DNA of 64,000 bases from Granulicella mallensis MP5ACTX8 (GTDB lineage: Bacteria > Acidobacteriota > Terriglobia > Terriglobales > Acidobacteriaceae), in NCBI RefSeq assembly GCF_000178955.2, contig NC_016631.1, forward strand, positions 2,232,001-2,296,000, written 5' to 3'. Within the stretch, counting starts at the first letter, position 1, and each line of letters opens with the position of its first letter. Below the pieces are notes generated by a model that was not told where the DNA came from, did no database searches, and saw only the letters and a program-made list of their open reading frames with translations. The position numbers were made by a program, and so were the translations under genes. This document shows positions 39,201 through 47,693 of the stretch, one piece after another.

Positions 39201-41061
39201 TCCGCCAATACCGGCGTCGCCGAGCATGGTGTCTGTAACGATTGACGCGGAACCTTCCGGGACGATGATTCGCAGTGGCGGCAAGCTACTTGGTGTTGCG
39301 GGATCGGGATTGAATGTGTCACTGCCCGCAGGCGAGACGACGCTCGATGCGGATCTCCCCGGCTACGTTTCGCAGACGCAGCAGATACAGCTTGTCCCAG
39401 GATCCGGCACCAAAATTCAGTTCAAACTGGTTCCGCTGGCAGACGTCTTTGAAGTGACTGGCCACGGGGAGATGCAACTGGATGGAGAGAAGGCGCTTGC
39501 GGTGTATGACGCGGCAACTCCGATCACGCTGAGTGCCGGAGAACACACTCTGACGTGGAAGGACGCGGATGGAAGCAGCGTCCGGCTGCACATGCAGGTA
39601 GACCCCAAGGGGGCGGCGACCTTCAGTGGCTGGGGTGACGGGCAACGCGCGATGGCCGTGAGTCTGATCGATGGAAAAGCCCAGGTATTTGCCGAGAAGG
39701 GCTCGCCCGTTCTTTTGGACGGTACGCATAGCGGCAAGCTTCGAGAAGACTCACTCGATTTGGATCTGCCGTACGGGCGGCATTCGCTTTATGTGGGTAC
39801 GTACGACCAGGGTGTGCTAGCGCACCTCGATAGCAAGCCGGGGCGGCAACTCCTGGTTGCGTTCGGCGGTAGCAATCATCCTGCTTCACTGACGGATTCT
39901 GCTTCACTCAAGGCTGTTTCTGATGTGGATGGCGTCAACGTGAAGTTGATGCGCGGCAGGAAGATGATGCAGCAGGGCGTGATTGCCGGCGGACATCTGG
40001 ATATGAATAACCTTTCTGCCGGCAAGTATGTGGTGATTGCCACCTTGGCGGGGATGGCTACGCCATTCAGCCAGTCGATTGAGGTGAAGCCGCAACAGCA
40101 GATGACACTCACCCTGCCTTTTCATAAGGCTCTCGGTATGATTAAGGCGCACGCCCCAACCGGTGCACAGATCACGCTGGATGGTGTGGCGGCCGGACAA
40201 ACGGGGCAGGATGGCACACTCCTCATCGATAAAGTTGTGCAGGGTTCGCATTCCGTTGTGGCTAGTATTCACGGGGCCTCTCTCCGCCAGGATGTGGTGA
40301 TCGACGATAAGAATGTGGCGGCTGTGCGGGATGTTTATCTCGAGCCTGCGGCGTCGACGAATGGTGTGTTGGCCTTGCAACTCACTCCGGCAGAGGCGCA
40401 GGTCGCTGTCTTCGGAAACAATCAGAAAGTACCGGTCAGCGGAAACAGGTTCGAAGTGCCGGCAGGCAGATACAGAATAGAGGTATCGGCTTTTGGCTAT
40501 GCCCCACGGGCTATAACCATTGAGGTTGCTGCAAACCAAACCTTACCTGTGAGTGTGACACTCGCGCCTGCTAATCCGCTCGCCGGTGGTCCCACCCTCA
40601 ACGGCTGGGACACTGCACAGTGGAGCCTCAATCCCAAGACGCACACGCTCACTCATGGTACTACTGACATCGGCTTCTACGCTGCCAGGCCTGAACTCGG
40701 CACCTATGTGTTCTCAGGTGTCTTGAGTCGTTCGTTGCTGCTCGTCTGGCAGAAGGCCCAGTGGGTGGTGGGATACCACGATCCGGAGAACTATCTGCTG
40801 TTTACACTCTCTCGCGATTCGCTGACCGTTACCTCCATCATCGACGGCAAAAAAGCGTCTGCCGAGCAATTCCCCATGCACAACAAGAACACCTATCAGG
40901 TGATGCTGCATGTAGGTTCCGACGAGATCTCCCTTTCGATGTGGGATGGAGAGCGTTGGAACGCCGTGCACACCTGGAAGGCCATAAAGCAGGATCTGAA
41001 CAATGGTGGCTTCGGATTCAAAGAAGACGTGACTCTCACTGGCTTTTCGTACAGCCGCTAA
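36253..41061 (+). CDS. Hanks-type Ser/Thr protein kinase with long helical/TPR region, transmembrane segment, PEGA repeats and C-terminal lectin-like domain
   Basis: About 1602 residues from ATG 36253; an in-frame TTG at 36214 is possible, and a stop at 36193 limits any longer start. Kinase domain about 10-275 with GEGGMG, catalytic Lys43 (VAMK), HRDIKPSN (139-146), DFG and YMSPEQ, all intact. Residues about 290-900 are helical with TPR-like units. One membrane helix lies near 950-972 (LLIVGAACASVVFLASLGLW). Outside follow PEGA-like beta repeats (VTIDAEPSGTMI; INVTLPAG-like units such as FEVPAGRYRIEVSAFGY) and a final concanavalin/DUF1080-like domain (LNGWDTAQWSLN ... YVFSGVLSRS). First gene of the injector island. 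By analogy with PpkA of type VI systems it may trigger assembly by phosphorylating an FHA partner. The VgrG start is 24 bases downstream. Confidence 0.88.
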   Translation: MFFAEATPKKTKRRYELKEKLGEGGMGAVWRAFDTVLEIDVAMKVLLDVHDPNALRLFYEECEKQANLAHPNIVEIRDKGVLEDGSVRTPYIVMPLLRGMTLAALIRSNKHPLSTERCFDIIMQSSRGLQAAHDAGLLHRDIKPSNLFVLEDDSVKLLDFGVAHRLDLSITIGRTGTLLYMSPEQLAMKGLTRSSDVFSLGVVCYEVLTRRQPFLASSEDGVAEAIRSHHPPLPNSFNSEVSEAVSQVVCKAMAKNPAHRFASMREFSDALRRAQYDSSFTVFEPSRFEPRLAKVRTEFEEGNLQYAQELTEELLSEGYLVDALLALDTRVKAAVKQKTIERLMESARERKQDGEYRLALQRVSEVLDLESHHIEALVLRHEIETSRTEADILEWLKLGQQHLEKLHFSHAKQAAQRVLEAQPAEERALELLAQIERREHEVQRMREQKQAAYAVALEAEARNEITAALSNMRIVLELEKQAPDPSTPAQLATYESFYNKLHAEHEAIAASYAEAKQALERGDFALVDQLCDGFLTRMPQHTLFKALKFDVEERRRRAVSQRLLEVEEAIENEADLGKRVEMLEEAVSQNPGVSEFSRLLESNRQKLSLVEGIVNRARGLETRELYGEALVQWETLETIHPNFPRLQFEIQNLRLRRQLSERMQQKSRRLAEITGAAERGDLDESLRLLEQALDNLPDDSDLLELRPHLRQQRELAVRVEQLLADGRRAMGQGNIDLGLECLRAAYDLGSKVKHARTELVEGLLIAARASQDRPREACGYLEEILTLEPGNHAATGFLRFLQEQEEHTETDEALAQAQRLRTARDLSGAMDVLNHALVRYPQSTRLKQFLQNLDASRSERRGRDLNVLRRKRLEADSISDKKQLYATAASAEQIANSYQEDEEFQAESRMLKARLQTIVDVEPASPVTAPSPVLPVKPKAFVTPPVPARRSLLIVGAACASVVFLASLGLWAAHHKSSPKAQAPPIPASPSMVSVTIDAEPSGTMIRSGGKLLGVAGSGLNVSLPAGETTLDADLPGYVSQTQQIQLVPGSGTKIQFKLVPLADVFEVTGHGEMQLDGEKALAVYDAATPITLSAGEHTLTWKDADGSSVRLHMQVDPKGAATFSGWGDGQRAMAVSLIDGKAQVFAEKGSPVLLDGTHSGKLREDSLDLDLPYGRHSLYVGTYDQGVLAHLDSKPGRQLLVAFGGSNHPASLTDSASLKAVSDVDGVNVKLMRGRKMMQQGVIAGGHLDMNNLSAGKYVVIATLAGMATPFSQSIEVKPQQQMTLTLPFHKALGMIKAHAPTGAQITLDGVAAGQTGQDGTLLIDKVVQGSHSVVASIHGASLRQDVVIDDKNVAAVRDVYLEPAASTNGVLALQLTPAEAQVAVFGNNQKVPVSGNRFEVPAGRYRIEVSAFGYAPRAITIEVAANQTLPVSVTLAPANPLAGGPTLNGWDTAQWSLNPKTHTLTHGTTDIGFYAARPELGTYVFSGVLSRSLLLVWQKAQWVVGYHDPENYLLFTLSRDSLTVTSIIDGKKASAEQFPMHNKNTYQVMLHVGSDEISLSMWDGERWNAVHTWKAIKQDLNNGGFGFKEDVTLTGFSYSR

Positions 41062-41084
41062 CAGGAGAGAAAGAGGAGATTAGC

Positions 41085-42674
41085 GTGGTCCAGACAGTGC
41101 TCAAGATTTTGATAGATGGCCAGGAGATCGAAACAGGCTTCCTTGGTCGCAAGGGAACTTTCGTCAACGCCACGGTGAATAAAGGGCTTAATAAGCACAG
41201 CACCTGCACTGTGGAGTTGTTCCATGTTGCAGGGGACCGCCCTGCGGTGGAGAAGTGGATTGGACGATCCCTCGTTCTGGAGTCCAATGATGGTACGAAG
41301 TTCTTCGAAGGGTTTCTGCGTGGAGCCGACCTTACCTACCATGCGAACGGCGGGTTTCGTGTTGTGCTCGACGGCGCGAGCCAAAGCGTAAAGCTTGAAG
41401 TCGCGGCGAGCTACTTCTATTACGGAACCACCTCCGTGGCAAGCGTAGCGCAGCAGATAGCAGGGCGTACAGGCATCGCAGCGAGTGTGTCTGGCGGACA
41501 GCAGAATTCGACGCTCGACCTGGTGCAGTGGGATGAGACCGATTGGAACTTCCTGCTGCGTTTGTGCGCCGATCAGGGCTTATACATCAATCCAACAGCC
41601 ACCGGAATCGAGATTGCGCAGGGGTTTCAGACTGCGGGGCCTACGCTTACCTGGGGGAGCGACCTCAACACGGGGCTTGTCGAGTTCCGGCTTAAGGGCA
41701 TGCTGGCTTCGGCGAAGATCGACGGCAGTCATTACGACTTTTCTCAATCGGTGAGTCAGAACTTCAAGTCGCTTCAGAAGCAACCGTCGTTGAGTAGCGG
41801 TGCGTCGGGTTTTACCAGTGCGGTACTGCAGCAATCAGCGCAGATTCTGCCCGCAGCGTATCGGGGGAGACGAAACCGATCGAAGACTGTTTCGGAGTAT
41901 CAACAGGCAATCGAGAACCAGGCGGAATGGAGTGCTGCAAGCGGCCTGCTGTGCGAAGGTTTAAGCCAATGCGAAACATTGCAGCCTGGGCAGAAGATCC
42001 AGGTCAGTGGCGTGGAAGCAGCGTCCGGCGAATTTTATCTGCTCACGGTAACGCATAGCTGGTCCACCGAGGGATACGAGAACCGGTTTACCTGTACTCC
42101 ATGGAGTGGTTGGTACACCAGTGAACTGCATCCCAAGCCGTGTGTTAGCGGCGTATATTCGGCGCGGGTGGTCGATATCGATGATCCGAACCGCCATGGA
42201 CAGGTGCGAGTGCGCTACTACTGGCAGGATGAGGGAGAGACAGGCTGGATCCGTCACTCTGCGTTGTATGCGGGAGCGGACCGTGGCTTCCTGTTCCGTC
42301 CGGAAGTGGGCGATGAAGTGTTAGTGGCTTTCGAGGACTGCGACCCCGAGCGCCCGGTCATTATCGGTTCTGTGTGGAATGGCGTGGACAACACGCCCAA
42401 TGAAGACTTCTGGGGCGGCGAGACACATAGCAACGATATCAAGCGCATCGTCACCAAGAGCGGACATCGCATCTCGATGGTCGACAAGGATGGTGAGGAG
42501 GCGATTGCGATCGCAACGCCACGAAATGCCAAGCTGCTGATGTTAGAGCGGGCCGCTGAAACCGGTCGCCCCGCCATCGTGCTGAGCGTCGAGCATGGAG
42601 ATCTGATCTTTAACGCGCCCGACGGACGCATTCATTTCAACGCAAAATACTGGTCGCGAGAAGTCGGCGAGTAG
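41085..42674 (+). CDS. vgrG: VgrG-like spike protein (TssI)
   Basis: 529 residues from GTG 41085, with GAGGAG about 6-8 bases upstream; the frame runs further upstream inside the kinase gene but that part is out of family. Residues 1-about 340 match the gp27/phage-late-control-D hub. A gp5-type OB-fold follows, with the classic sequence VYSARVVDIDDPNRHGQVRV and GFLFRPEVGDEVLVAFEDCD plus PERPVIIGSVWNG. The end (NDIKRIVTKSGHRISM) is the start of the beta-helix, which stops after a short stretch. The long beta-helix normally fused here appears instead as the next gene, 9 bases downstream. The trimer should cap the inner tube and pierce the target. Confidence 0.9.
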   Translation: MVQTVLKILIDGQEIETGFLGRKGTFVNATVNKGLNKHSTCTVELFHVAGDRPAVEKWIGRSLVLESNDGTKFFEGFLRGADLTYHANGGFRVVLDGASQSVKLEVAASYFYYGTTSVASVAQQIAGRTGIAASVSGGQQNSTLDLVQWDETDWNFLLRLCADQGLYINPTATGIEIAQGFQTAGPTLTWGSDLNTGLVEFRLKGMLASAKIDGSHYDFSQSVSQNFKSLQKQPSLSSGASGFTSAVLQQSAQILPAAYRGRRNRSKTVSEYQQAIENQAEWSAASGLLCEGLSQCETLQPGQKIQVSGVEAASGEFYLLTVTHSWSTEGYENRFTCTPWSGWYTSELHPKPCVSGVYSARVVDIDDPNRHGQVRVRYYWQDEGETGWIRHSALYAGADRGFLFRPEVGDEVLVAFEDCDPERPVIIGSVWNGVDNTPNEDFWGGETHSNDIKRIVTKSGHRISMVDKDGEEAIAIATPRNAKLLMLERAAETGRPAIVLSVEHGDLIFNAPDGRIHFNAKYWSREVGE

Positions 42675-42683
42675 AGGAGCCTT

Positions 42684-45233
42684 ATGCAGGTATTCAACGG
42701 CAGCATTCAGACGACACGGCGAGTGATGGATCCGCGCACGGACCGGAGCATTGGCAGGATGGGCAGCCTTATTCTGCCGGCAATCGGCACTCCGGAAGCC
42801 CTCCTCTATCCCGGCTCTGATGTCACGGTTGTCCACGGGAACCAGAGCCTGCGTGTGGACCAAAACCGAACCTCGCTGGTGGGGATGAATGTGAATTCAG
42901 AGGTCGGGATGGCCGAGACGCATCTTGTGAACCTTGGCCGCAGCGTGACGGTTGTGGGCCCCTATGCCCGCTCCGTGATGTCCGATTCGCTGATTCAGGT
43001 CGCCGGCAACTACAGCAAGAACGTTGCCCAGAATTACGACAAACAGGTACTGGGTGACTCTGCGAACCATATCACCGGGAACTACAGCAAAGCTGTGCAG
43101 CAGAACTATGTGAAGACGATCACCGGGAACTCCAACAACGCCATCATCGGCAACTATGACAAGCAGGTCACCGGGAACAGTTCCCATGCGATCACCGGGA
43201 ACTACACCAAACATGTCGCTTCTAATTACGGCAAGGAGATCGTGGGTGTTTCCGTCAATCACGTGCGTGGTGACTACATCAAGTCTGTCCAATCGAATTA
43301 CGTAAAGACGGTCACTGGAAACTCAGACAATTCCATTCAAGGTAGCTATGGAAAGCTGGTGCAGGGAAATGCAGACCAGCATGTGGTCGGCAACTACAAC
43401 AAGACGGTGATCGCGAACTACGGCAAAGCTGTGACGGGAAATGCCGTCCACTCTGTGCAGGGGAATTACCTCAAGACTGTGCAGTCCAACTACACGAAGG
43501 AGGTCACCGGAAATTCGGCTCACGGAGTGGTGGGGAACTACACAAAGACGGTAGCTTCGAACTACAGCAAGCAGATCACCGGGGTATCGACGAACGCGAT
43601 CACCGGAGACTACCTCAAGACTGTGCAGTCCAACTACACGAAGCAGATCACAGGCAATTCGCAGAATGGGATCGTCGGTAACTACACCAAGGCGATCACC
43701 GGCAACTCCTCGCACGCGATCACCGGGAACTATACGAAGGCCGTGGCGTCGAACTACACCAAGGAGATCACCGGCACCTCGACGAATGCGATTACCGGGA
43801 ACTATCTCAAGACCGTGCAGTCCAATTACGCGAAGCAGATCACTGGCAACTCGCAGAATGGGATCGTCGGTAATTACAATAAGGCGATCACCGGCAACGC
43901 GACCCACGCCATCACCGGCAACTACACGAAGGCCGTGACGTCGAATTACACCAAGGAGATCAGCGGCACCTCGACGAACGCGATTACCGGGGATTACAGC
44001 AAGACGGTGGCTTCGAGCTACATCAAGCAGATCGCAGGGAATTCGCAGAACGGAATTGCCGGTAACTACACCAAGGAGGTGACCGGTAACGCGACCCATG
44101 CGATCACCGGCAACTCCTCGCACGCGATCACGGGGAACTACACGAAGGTGGTGGCCTCGAACTACACCAAGGAGATCACTGGTGTATCGACGAACGCGAT
44201 CACCGGCGATTACCTCAAGACTGTCCAATCGAATTACACCAAACAGATTACCGGCAATTCTCAGAACGGGATCGTCGGCAACTACGGTAAACAGGTGACC
44301 GGCAATGCGACGCATGCCATCACGGGGAACTATTCGAAGTCGGTGGTGTCGAACTATACCAAGCAGGTCACGGGGAACTCGACGAACGCGATCACGGGCA
44401 ACTATAGCAAATCGGTGACGTCAGATTATGTGAAGGCCATCACCGGCTCTTCGGCGAACAACATCACGGGCTCCTACACCAAGAGCGTGCAGGCGAACTA
44501 CGACAAGCAGGTCACTGGAACTTACGGAAAGACCGTGACGGGCGACTATCAGAAAACGCTGCAGGCGAATCATCAGGAGCAAGTTGCCGGGGAATCGGCC
44601 TCGACCGTAACCGGGCCCTCGACCAAGACCTACCTCGGCGAGCAGGTCCGTATCTACCAGGGAAACTTTACCGAGACGGTCATGGGAAATCACACGGGAA
44701 CGACCCATGGCAACACCATCCGTACGCAACTCGGTCCAAAGATTGAGAGCCAGGTAGGAGAACACGTGCTTGCGCACACGTCGACCTCCAATGAGACTTA
44801 CCCGGAATGGGTAACGGTCTCGGATGAAAAGGTAACGATACAAGGCTTTAAGAGCGATACGAGTGGACTCGCAAACAGCAATTCGCTTCAGTCCATCGGT
44901 ATCAGTGTGAATAACACCTCGATCAGCGGCGCAAAACAGGACCTCTACGTGAGAAAGGACGATATCGGAGTGTATAAGGGCGAGAACGAGGCGATCAAGA
45001 AGGTAACAACCTTTGTGAAGGCAAAGCAGACCGTCGCAGACGATACCATTTCGGTGGCCACTGTTGAAACAGCCGCTGACATTACGACAGTAGCGCCGGT
45101 AGCTGACACACTGCATGGCGATGCCACGCATATAAATGGGGTCACCTTTATTCCTCAACTGATCGTGATTCAACTGGCCAGTGTTACGCATGCCGGCGCA
45201 CTGAACATGGGTCAGGGACATATCTTCCCATAA
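42684..45233 (+). CDS. Octapeptide-repeat beta-helix protein, putative spike extension
   Basis: 849 residues, GAGGAG before ATG 42684. From residue 107 to 698 the protein is 74 octapeptides in register without a single insertion, consensus (T/V/Q)-(G/S)-N-(Y/S)-x-(K/N)-x-(V/I), for example TGNYTKAV, ASNYTKEI, TGTSTNAI, QSNYTKQI. Octad repeats with a conserved hydrophobic and Gly are the hallmark of the triple-stranded beta-helix of T4 gp5 and VgrG C-termini. The N-terminal 106 residues may dock onto VgrG; the C-terminal 150 residues are a different, Thr/Ser-rich domain. Placed directly after vgrG it is best read as a detached, very long needle. Alternative: a surface adhesin or length ruler. 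No effector domain is recognised. Confidence 0.7.
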   Translation: MQVFNGSIQTTRRVMDPRTDRSIGRMGSLILPAIGTPEALLYPGSDVTVVHGNQSLRVDQNRTSLVGMNVNSEVGMAETHLVNLGRSVTVVGPYARSVMSDSLIQVAGNYSKNVAQNYDKQVLGDSANHITGNYSKAVQQNYVKTITGNSNNAIIGNYDKQVTGNSSHAITGNYTKHVASNYGKEIVGVSVNHVRGDYIKSVQSNYVKTVTGNSDNSIQGSYGKLVQGNADQHVVGNYNKTVIANYGKAVTGNAVHSVQGNYLKTVQSNYTKEVTGNSAHGVVGNYTKTVASNYSKQITGVSTNAITGDYLKTVQSNYTKQITGNSQNGIVGNYTKAITGNSSHAITGNYTKAVASNYTKEITGTSTNAITGNYLKTVQSNYAKQITGNSQNGIVGNYNKAITGNATHAITGNYTKAVTSNYTKEISGTSTNAITGDYSKTVASSYIKQIAGNSQNGIAGNYTKEVTGNATHAITGNSSHAITGNYTKVVASNYTKEITGVSTNAITGDYLKTVQSNYTKQITGNSQNGIVGNYGKQVTGNATHAITGNYSKSVVSNYTKQVTGNSTNAITGNYSKSVTSDYVKAITGSSANNITGSYTKSVQANYDKQVTGTYGKTVTGDYQKTLQANHQEQVAGESASTVTGPSTKTYLGEQVRIYQGNFTETVMGNHTGTTHGNTIRTQLGPKIESQVGEHVLAHTSTSNETYPEWVTVSDEKVTIQGFKSDTSGLANSNSLQSIGISVNNTSISGAKQDLYVRKDDIGVYKGENEAIKKVTTFVKAKQTVADDTISVATVETAADITTVAPVADTLHGDATHINGVTFIPQLIVIQLASVTHAGALNMGQGHIFP
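43650..44249 (+). repeat. 192-bp tandem super-repeats inside the octapeptide gene
   Basis: Groups of eight octads recur: units start at 43650, 43842 and 44034, the last with one extra octad (TGNSSHAI) so that the next group starts at 44250. Similar nucleotide sequence between units shows recent duplication by unequal exchange. Unit count may vary between strains. Confidence 0.75.
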
Positions 45234-45251
45234 TCAATAGAGGCCGGTTCG

Positions 45252-46247
45252 ATGAGCTATCCGATAGAAAAAGGAATCGAGCAGGAGCGCCCGGATTGTC
45301 TACCCTTCCGGAGGGCGGAAGGTGTACAGACGTTCAGTCTGTTCTGGATGCCCGCGCGCTTCAAAACAATGCCAGATGCGCAAAGGGAATGGCTTTCCAT
45401 CTTCTTCCTGCGATTTGAGCTGGCGATCTCCCGCACTCTTAAGCTGGAGAAGCTTCAGTTCATGCATTCAAAGATATTGCGTGAAACAGCGGATATCCAG
45501 GAAGTGTTTTATAAGAAACTTCATCGTTATTCTCCAGTTCCCGGGCAAAGCCGTTCTCTTAACCAAGAGCCCGTGAAGAAGATTACGCCGGAGGAGATGA
45601 AGACCTTTGCACGAAGCCGCAAAAACGCAAGCCTCGACCCCTTTGTGGCGGAACGGGCATTCCGCTTTCGTAGGGATGATGGAGACTTCACCAAAGTCTT
45701 CATGGGATACGGTGGCATGACTTTGCTCTTCTGCGGTAACAGTAGCGAAGAGCTCTTTCCTTCGCCGCCACAGTTGGCCACGATTCAAAAACCACCGATG
45801 CCCAAGTTTTTGCGCAAATATTCCATGATGGAGACGATGCATAACGATTTCGATCCGCACGCCCCAGGCAGGATGCCTGCGTGGCTTCGGACTCATCCTT
45901 CCATGCAAAGGCTGAAGACTGAGCTTGGGGTTGATATTGATTCAGACAATGCAGTACCGCGCGTGGACACCTTTGGCACGAAAAGCAAAGAGGTATTTGG
46001 TGAAGAGGTCAAGGGAGCAGTTGGTTTCGAGGGGCTTGCCTTCATTCTTCCACGGTTGACCACACAGGACTTCCTCTCGCAACTGGAAGAGGATGTACGC
46101 AAGTGGTTTGACGTGTTCGATATCTACATTCGTGAGAGCCCTGAAGATGAGGGTTTCGTGATCGCATCGAAGCATGATCTGCGTCCGATTTTCCGCGAGG
46201 TGCTGGAGACGATGCGTGAGGATGGCTATGTGTACTGGGAAGGGTAG
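45252..46247 (+). CDS. Hypothetical protein of the injector island, C-terminal tail shared with next gene
   Basis: 331 residues, not recognised. The N-terminal part has a Trp/Phe-rich segment (FSLFWMPARFKTMPDAQREW). The last 60 residues (FDIYIRESPEDEGFVIASKH) are related to the end of the following protein (ITLYIRESPEDGGVLLLSME), so both carry the same small domain: IRESPED-x-G followed by a helix with LR...E.L and a short strand. No signal peptide or membrane segment. Between the spike genes and a membrane protein, it may be a spike adaptor, chaperone or effector; nothing in the sequence decides. Confidence 0.75.
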   Translation: MSYPIEKGIEQERPDCLPFRRAEGVQTFSLFWMPARFKTMPDAQREWLSIFFLRFELAISRTLKLEKLQFMHSKILRETADIQEVFYKKLHRYSPVPGQSRSLNQEPVKKITPEEMKTFARSRKNASLDPFVAERAFRFRRDDGDFTKVFMGYGGMTLLFCGNSSEELFPSPPQLATIQKPPMPKFLRKYSMMETMHNDFDPHAPGRMPAWLRTHPSMQRLKTELGVDIDSDNAVPRVDTFGTKSKEVFGEEVKGAVGFEGLAFILPRLTTQDFLSQLEEDVRKWFDVFDIYIRESPEDEGFVIASKHDLRPIFREVLETMREDGYVYWEG

Positions 46248-46250
46248 TGA

Positions 46251-47042
46251 ATGACTGAGAACGCACGCGCTGCCGTCGAACGTAACGATCTTCGCATGTA
46301 TGTGCCGGTCGAGCATCTGGTACTGAAAGGCACGCCCGGCGGCTATGAGCACTGGTTTGTGCCCTGTCCCATTGGCGCTCGTCCTGACTCCTACGATGCG
46401 CTCCGAGAGTTTCTTGAAACGCTCGTCCTCCACCTCGTTCGCGATTTCGGCTGCTCTCACGAGAGTTTTATCGGGCTGGGGCGGAACGTGGATCGGTCCG
46501 CGAGCCTTCTGCTTGGCGACAACGCCAGGCATTGGCATCCGCAGACCGGGCTGGGTGTGTGGGCCAATCGTCCTGCGCCGCGGATGCTCCGAGGGGCAGA
46601 CGTCGAAGACCTTGACCCTGAAAATCTGCCGCAGGTGATGCCGATTCAGCTTCGCGTCCAAAGCGAAGGAACGGCGCGGTTGCATGCCATGACCACCATG
46701 CTCGGCACAGGGTGTGGGCTGCAACTGGTTTCACGAATGGAGGGGAAGCGCATGCTCCGTTCCCTTCAGGAATATCACTTGAGCCTCATTACAGATCGTA
46801 TCTACCGGATCTTTCCCTGGTACGTGCCGCTGCTTGAGAACACCTCTATAGCGGAGCCGATCTCGCAGACAACGCTCGACGCGATCCAGGGCATTACCCT
46901 GTACATACGTGAAAGCCCTGAAGACGGGGGCGTTTTATTACTTTCCATGGAGCCGCTTCGCGGTACCTTGGAGGCACTGGGCTGCACGCGCCAGGACTTC
47001 GGAGAGAAGGAAACCTGGTTTTTGCCAGGGATGCAGGCATGA
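46251..47042 (+). CDS. Hypothetical protein of the injector island
   Basis: 263 residues, four bases after the previous stop, so co-translated. Not recognised. It contains VEHLVLKGTPGGYEHWFVPC near the N-terminus and a C-terminal module shared with the upstream protein (YIRESPED...). No export signal. Its stop overlaps the next start (ATGATG at 47039), so the three genes form one unit. Confidence 0.72.
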   Translation: MTENARAAVERNDLRMYVPVEHLVLKGTPGGYEHWFVPCPIGARPDSYDALREFLETLVLHLVRDFGCSHESFIGLGRNVDRSASLLLGDNARHWHPQTGLGVWANRPAPRMLRGADVEDLDPENLPQVMPIQLRVQSEGTARLHAMTTMLGTGCGLQLVSRMEGKRMLRSLQEYHLSLITDRIYRIFPWYVPLLENTSIAEPISQTTLDAIQGITLYIRESPEDGGVLLLSMEPLRGTLEALGCTRQDFGEKETWFLPGMQA

Positions 47043-47578
47043 TGATTGCAATGACCCAAATCTACGTAGCGCATCAAAATGCCGGGAACCTCGTGGTGGT
47101 AGCGCCGCCTTACAACTCGCTCGCGGGATTGTTTCTCGGCGCCGGTCTGGTGTGCTGGGTTGCAGGCGCAGTGCTATCGTTGGTGCTCAACGGCAAAGAG
47201 TCCGCCATGCCAAGGGGCTTTCTGTGGGGTGTGTTTCCCCTGCTGATCGCTCTTGTGATCGGAGCTCCATTCGTCTATGTAGGGTTTCTGATGGCCCGCG
47301 CGACGAACGTCGCGATCAATGCAGATCAGAACAATCTGAAGGTGCAGCAGAGTCTTCTGTCTGTCCCCTTCGAAACGCGTGAGTATGCCTTGAATACCGT
47401 GCAAAAGGCGGTGGTGGGCATGGGAAACAGTTGTGTCTCCCTGCGTGCCGTAATGAACGATGGCGCCAGCGAGCAGTTGATACGCTGCACGGACCTCACC
47501 GGCTACAACGAAGCGGCCGATGCGATCAACGAGTTTCTGCAGTCGCACCGCGAAAGATTGGCGCAGTCATCGCGCTAG
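47039..47578 (+). CDS. Small membrane protein of the injector island (two transmembrane segments)
   Basis: 179 residues, overlapping the previous gene by four bases. Two hydrophobic helices (NSLAGLFLGAGLVCWVAGAV and FLWGVFPLLIALVIGAPFVY) are followed by a soluble C-terminal domain of about 95 residues with no recognised family. Orientation is probably both ends inside. The stop codon TAG at 47576 is part of the left inverted repeat of a MITE-like element, so the element lies exactly at the gene end. May anchor the two preceding hypothetical proteins. Confidence 0.75.
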   Translation: MMIAMTQIYVAHQNAGNLVVVAPPYNSLAGLFLGAGLVCWVAGAVLSLVLNGKESAMPRGFLWGVFPLLIALVIGAPFVYVGFLMARATNVAINADQNNLKVQQSLLSVPFETREYALNTVQKAVVGMGNSCVSLRAVMNDGASEQLIRCTDLTGYNEAADAINEFLQSHRERLAQSSR

Positions 47579-47691
47579 AGCATTTTCCCTGTAGGTGTAG
47601 AGCGGTGCCTCGATCTTTATGGGTGTTTTCCCCAATGAAAACGCTGCTGCACGCCCGTTTCTGGATTCCCGGCAACAGGGAAAATGCTCTA
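47576..47691. mobile_element. 116-bp MITE-like element with 17-bp terminal inverted repeats
   Basis: TAGAGCATTTTCCCTGT at 47576-47592 is exactly complementary to 47675-47691. The 82 inner bases have no ORF. It fills the whole gap between two convergent genes: its left end supplies the stop codon of the 47039 gene and its right end is two bases from the stop of the phosphoesterase gene. A long hairpin of this kind may also end transcription from both sides. No second copy is seen in this window. Confidence 0.6.
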
Positions 47692-47693
47692 AT

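Noticed and set aside
40761-41084. Longer N-terminus for VgrG
   Set aside because: The frame extends into the kinase gene, but the extra residues are a shadow of that gene; GTG 41085 has a good ribosome site and starts the family homology.
43323-44315. 330-codon minus-strand ORF with regular RI-GDLL-VV repeats
   Set aside because: It is the reverse reading of the octapeptide repeats; regularity is inherited from the real gene.
43650-44600. CRISPR-like regular repeats
   Set aside because: Repeats are in-frame coding octads without unique spacers and no cas gene is near.
47039-47578. Candidate Hcp (tube) gene
   Set aside because: The product has two membrane helices and no Hcp-like beta-barrel pattern.
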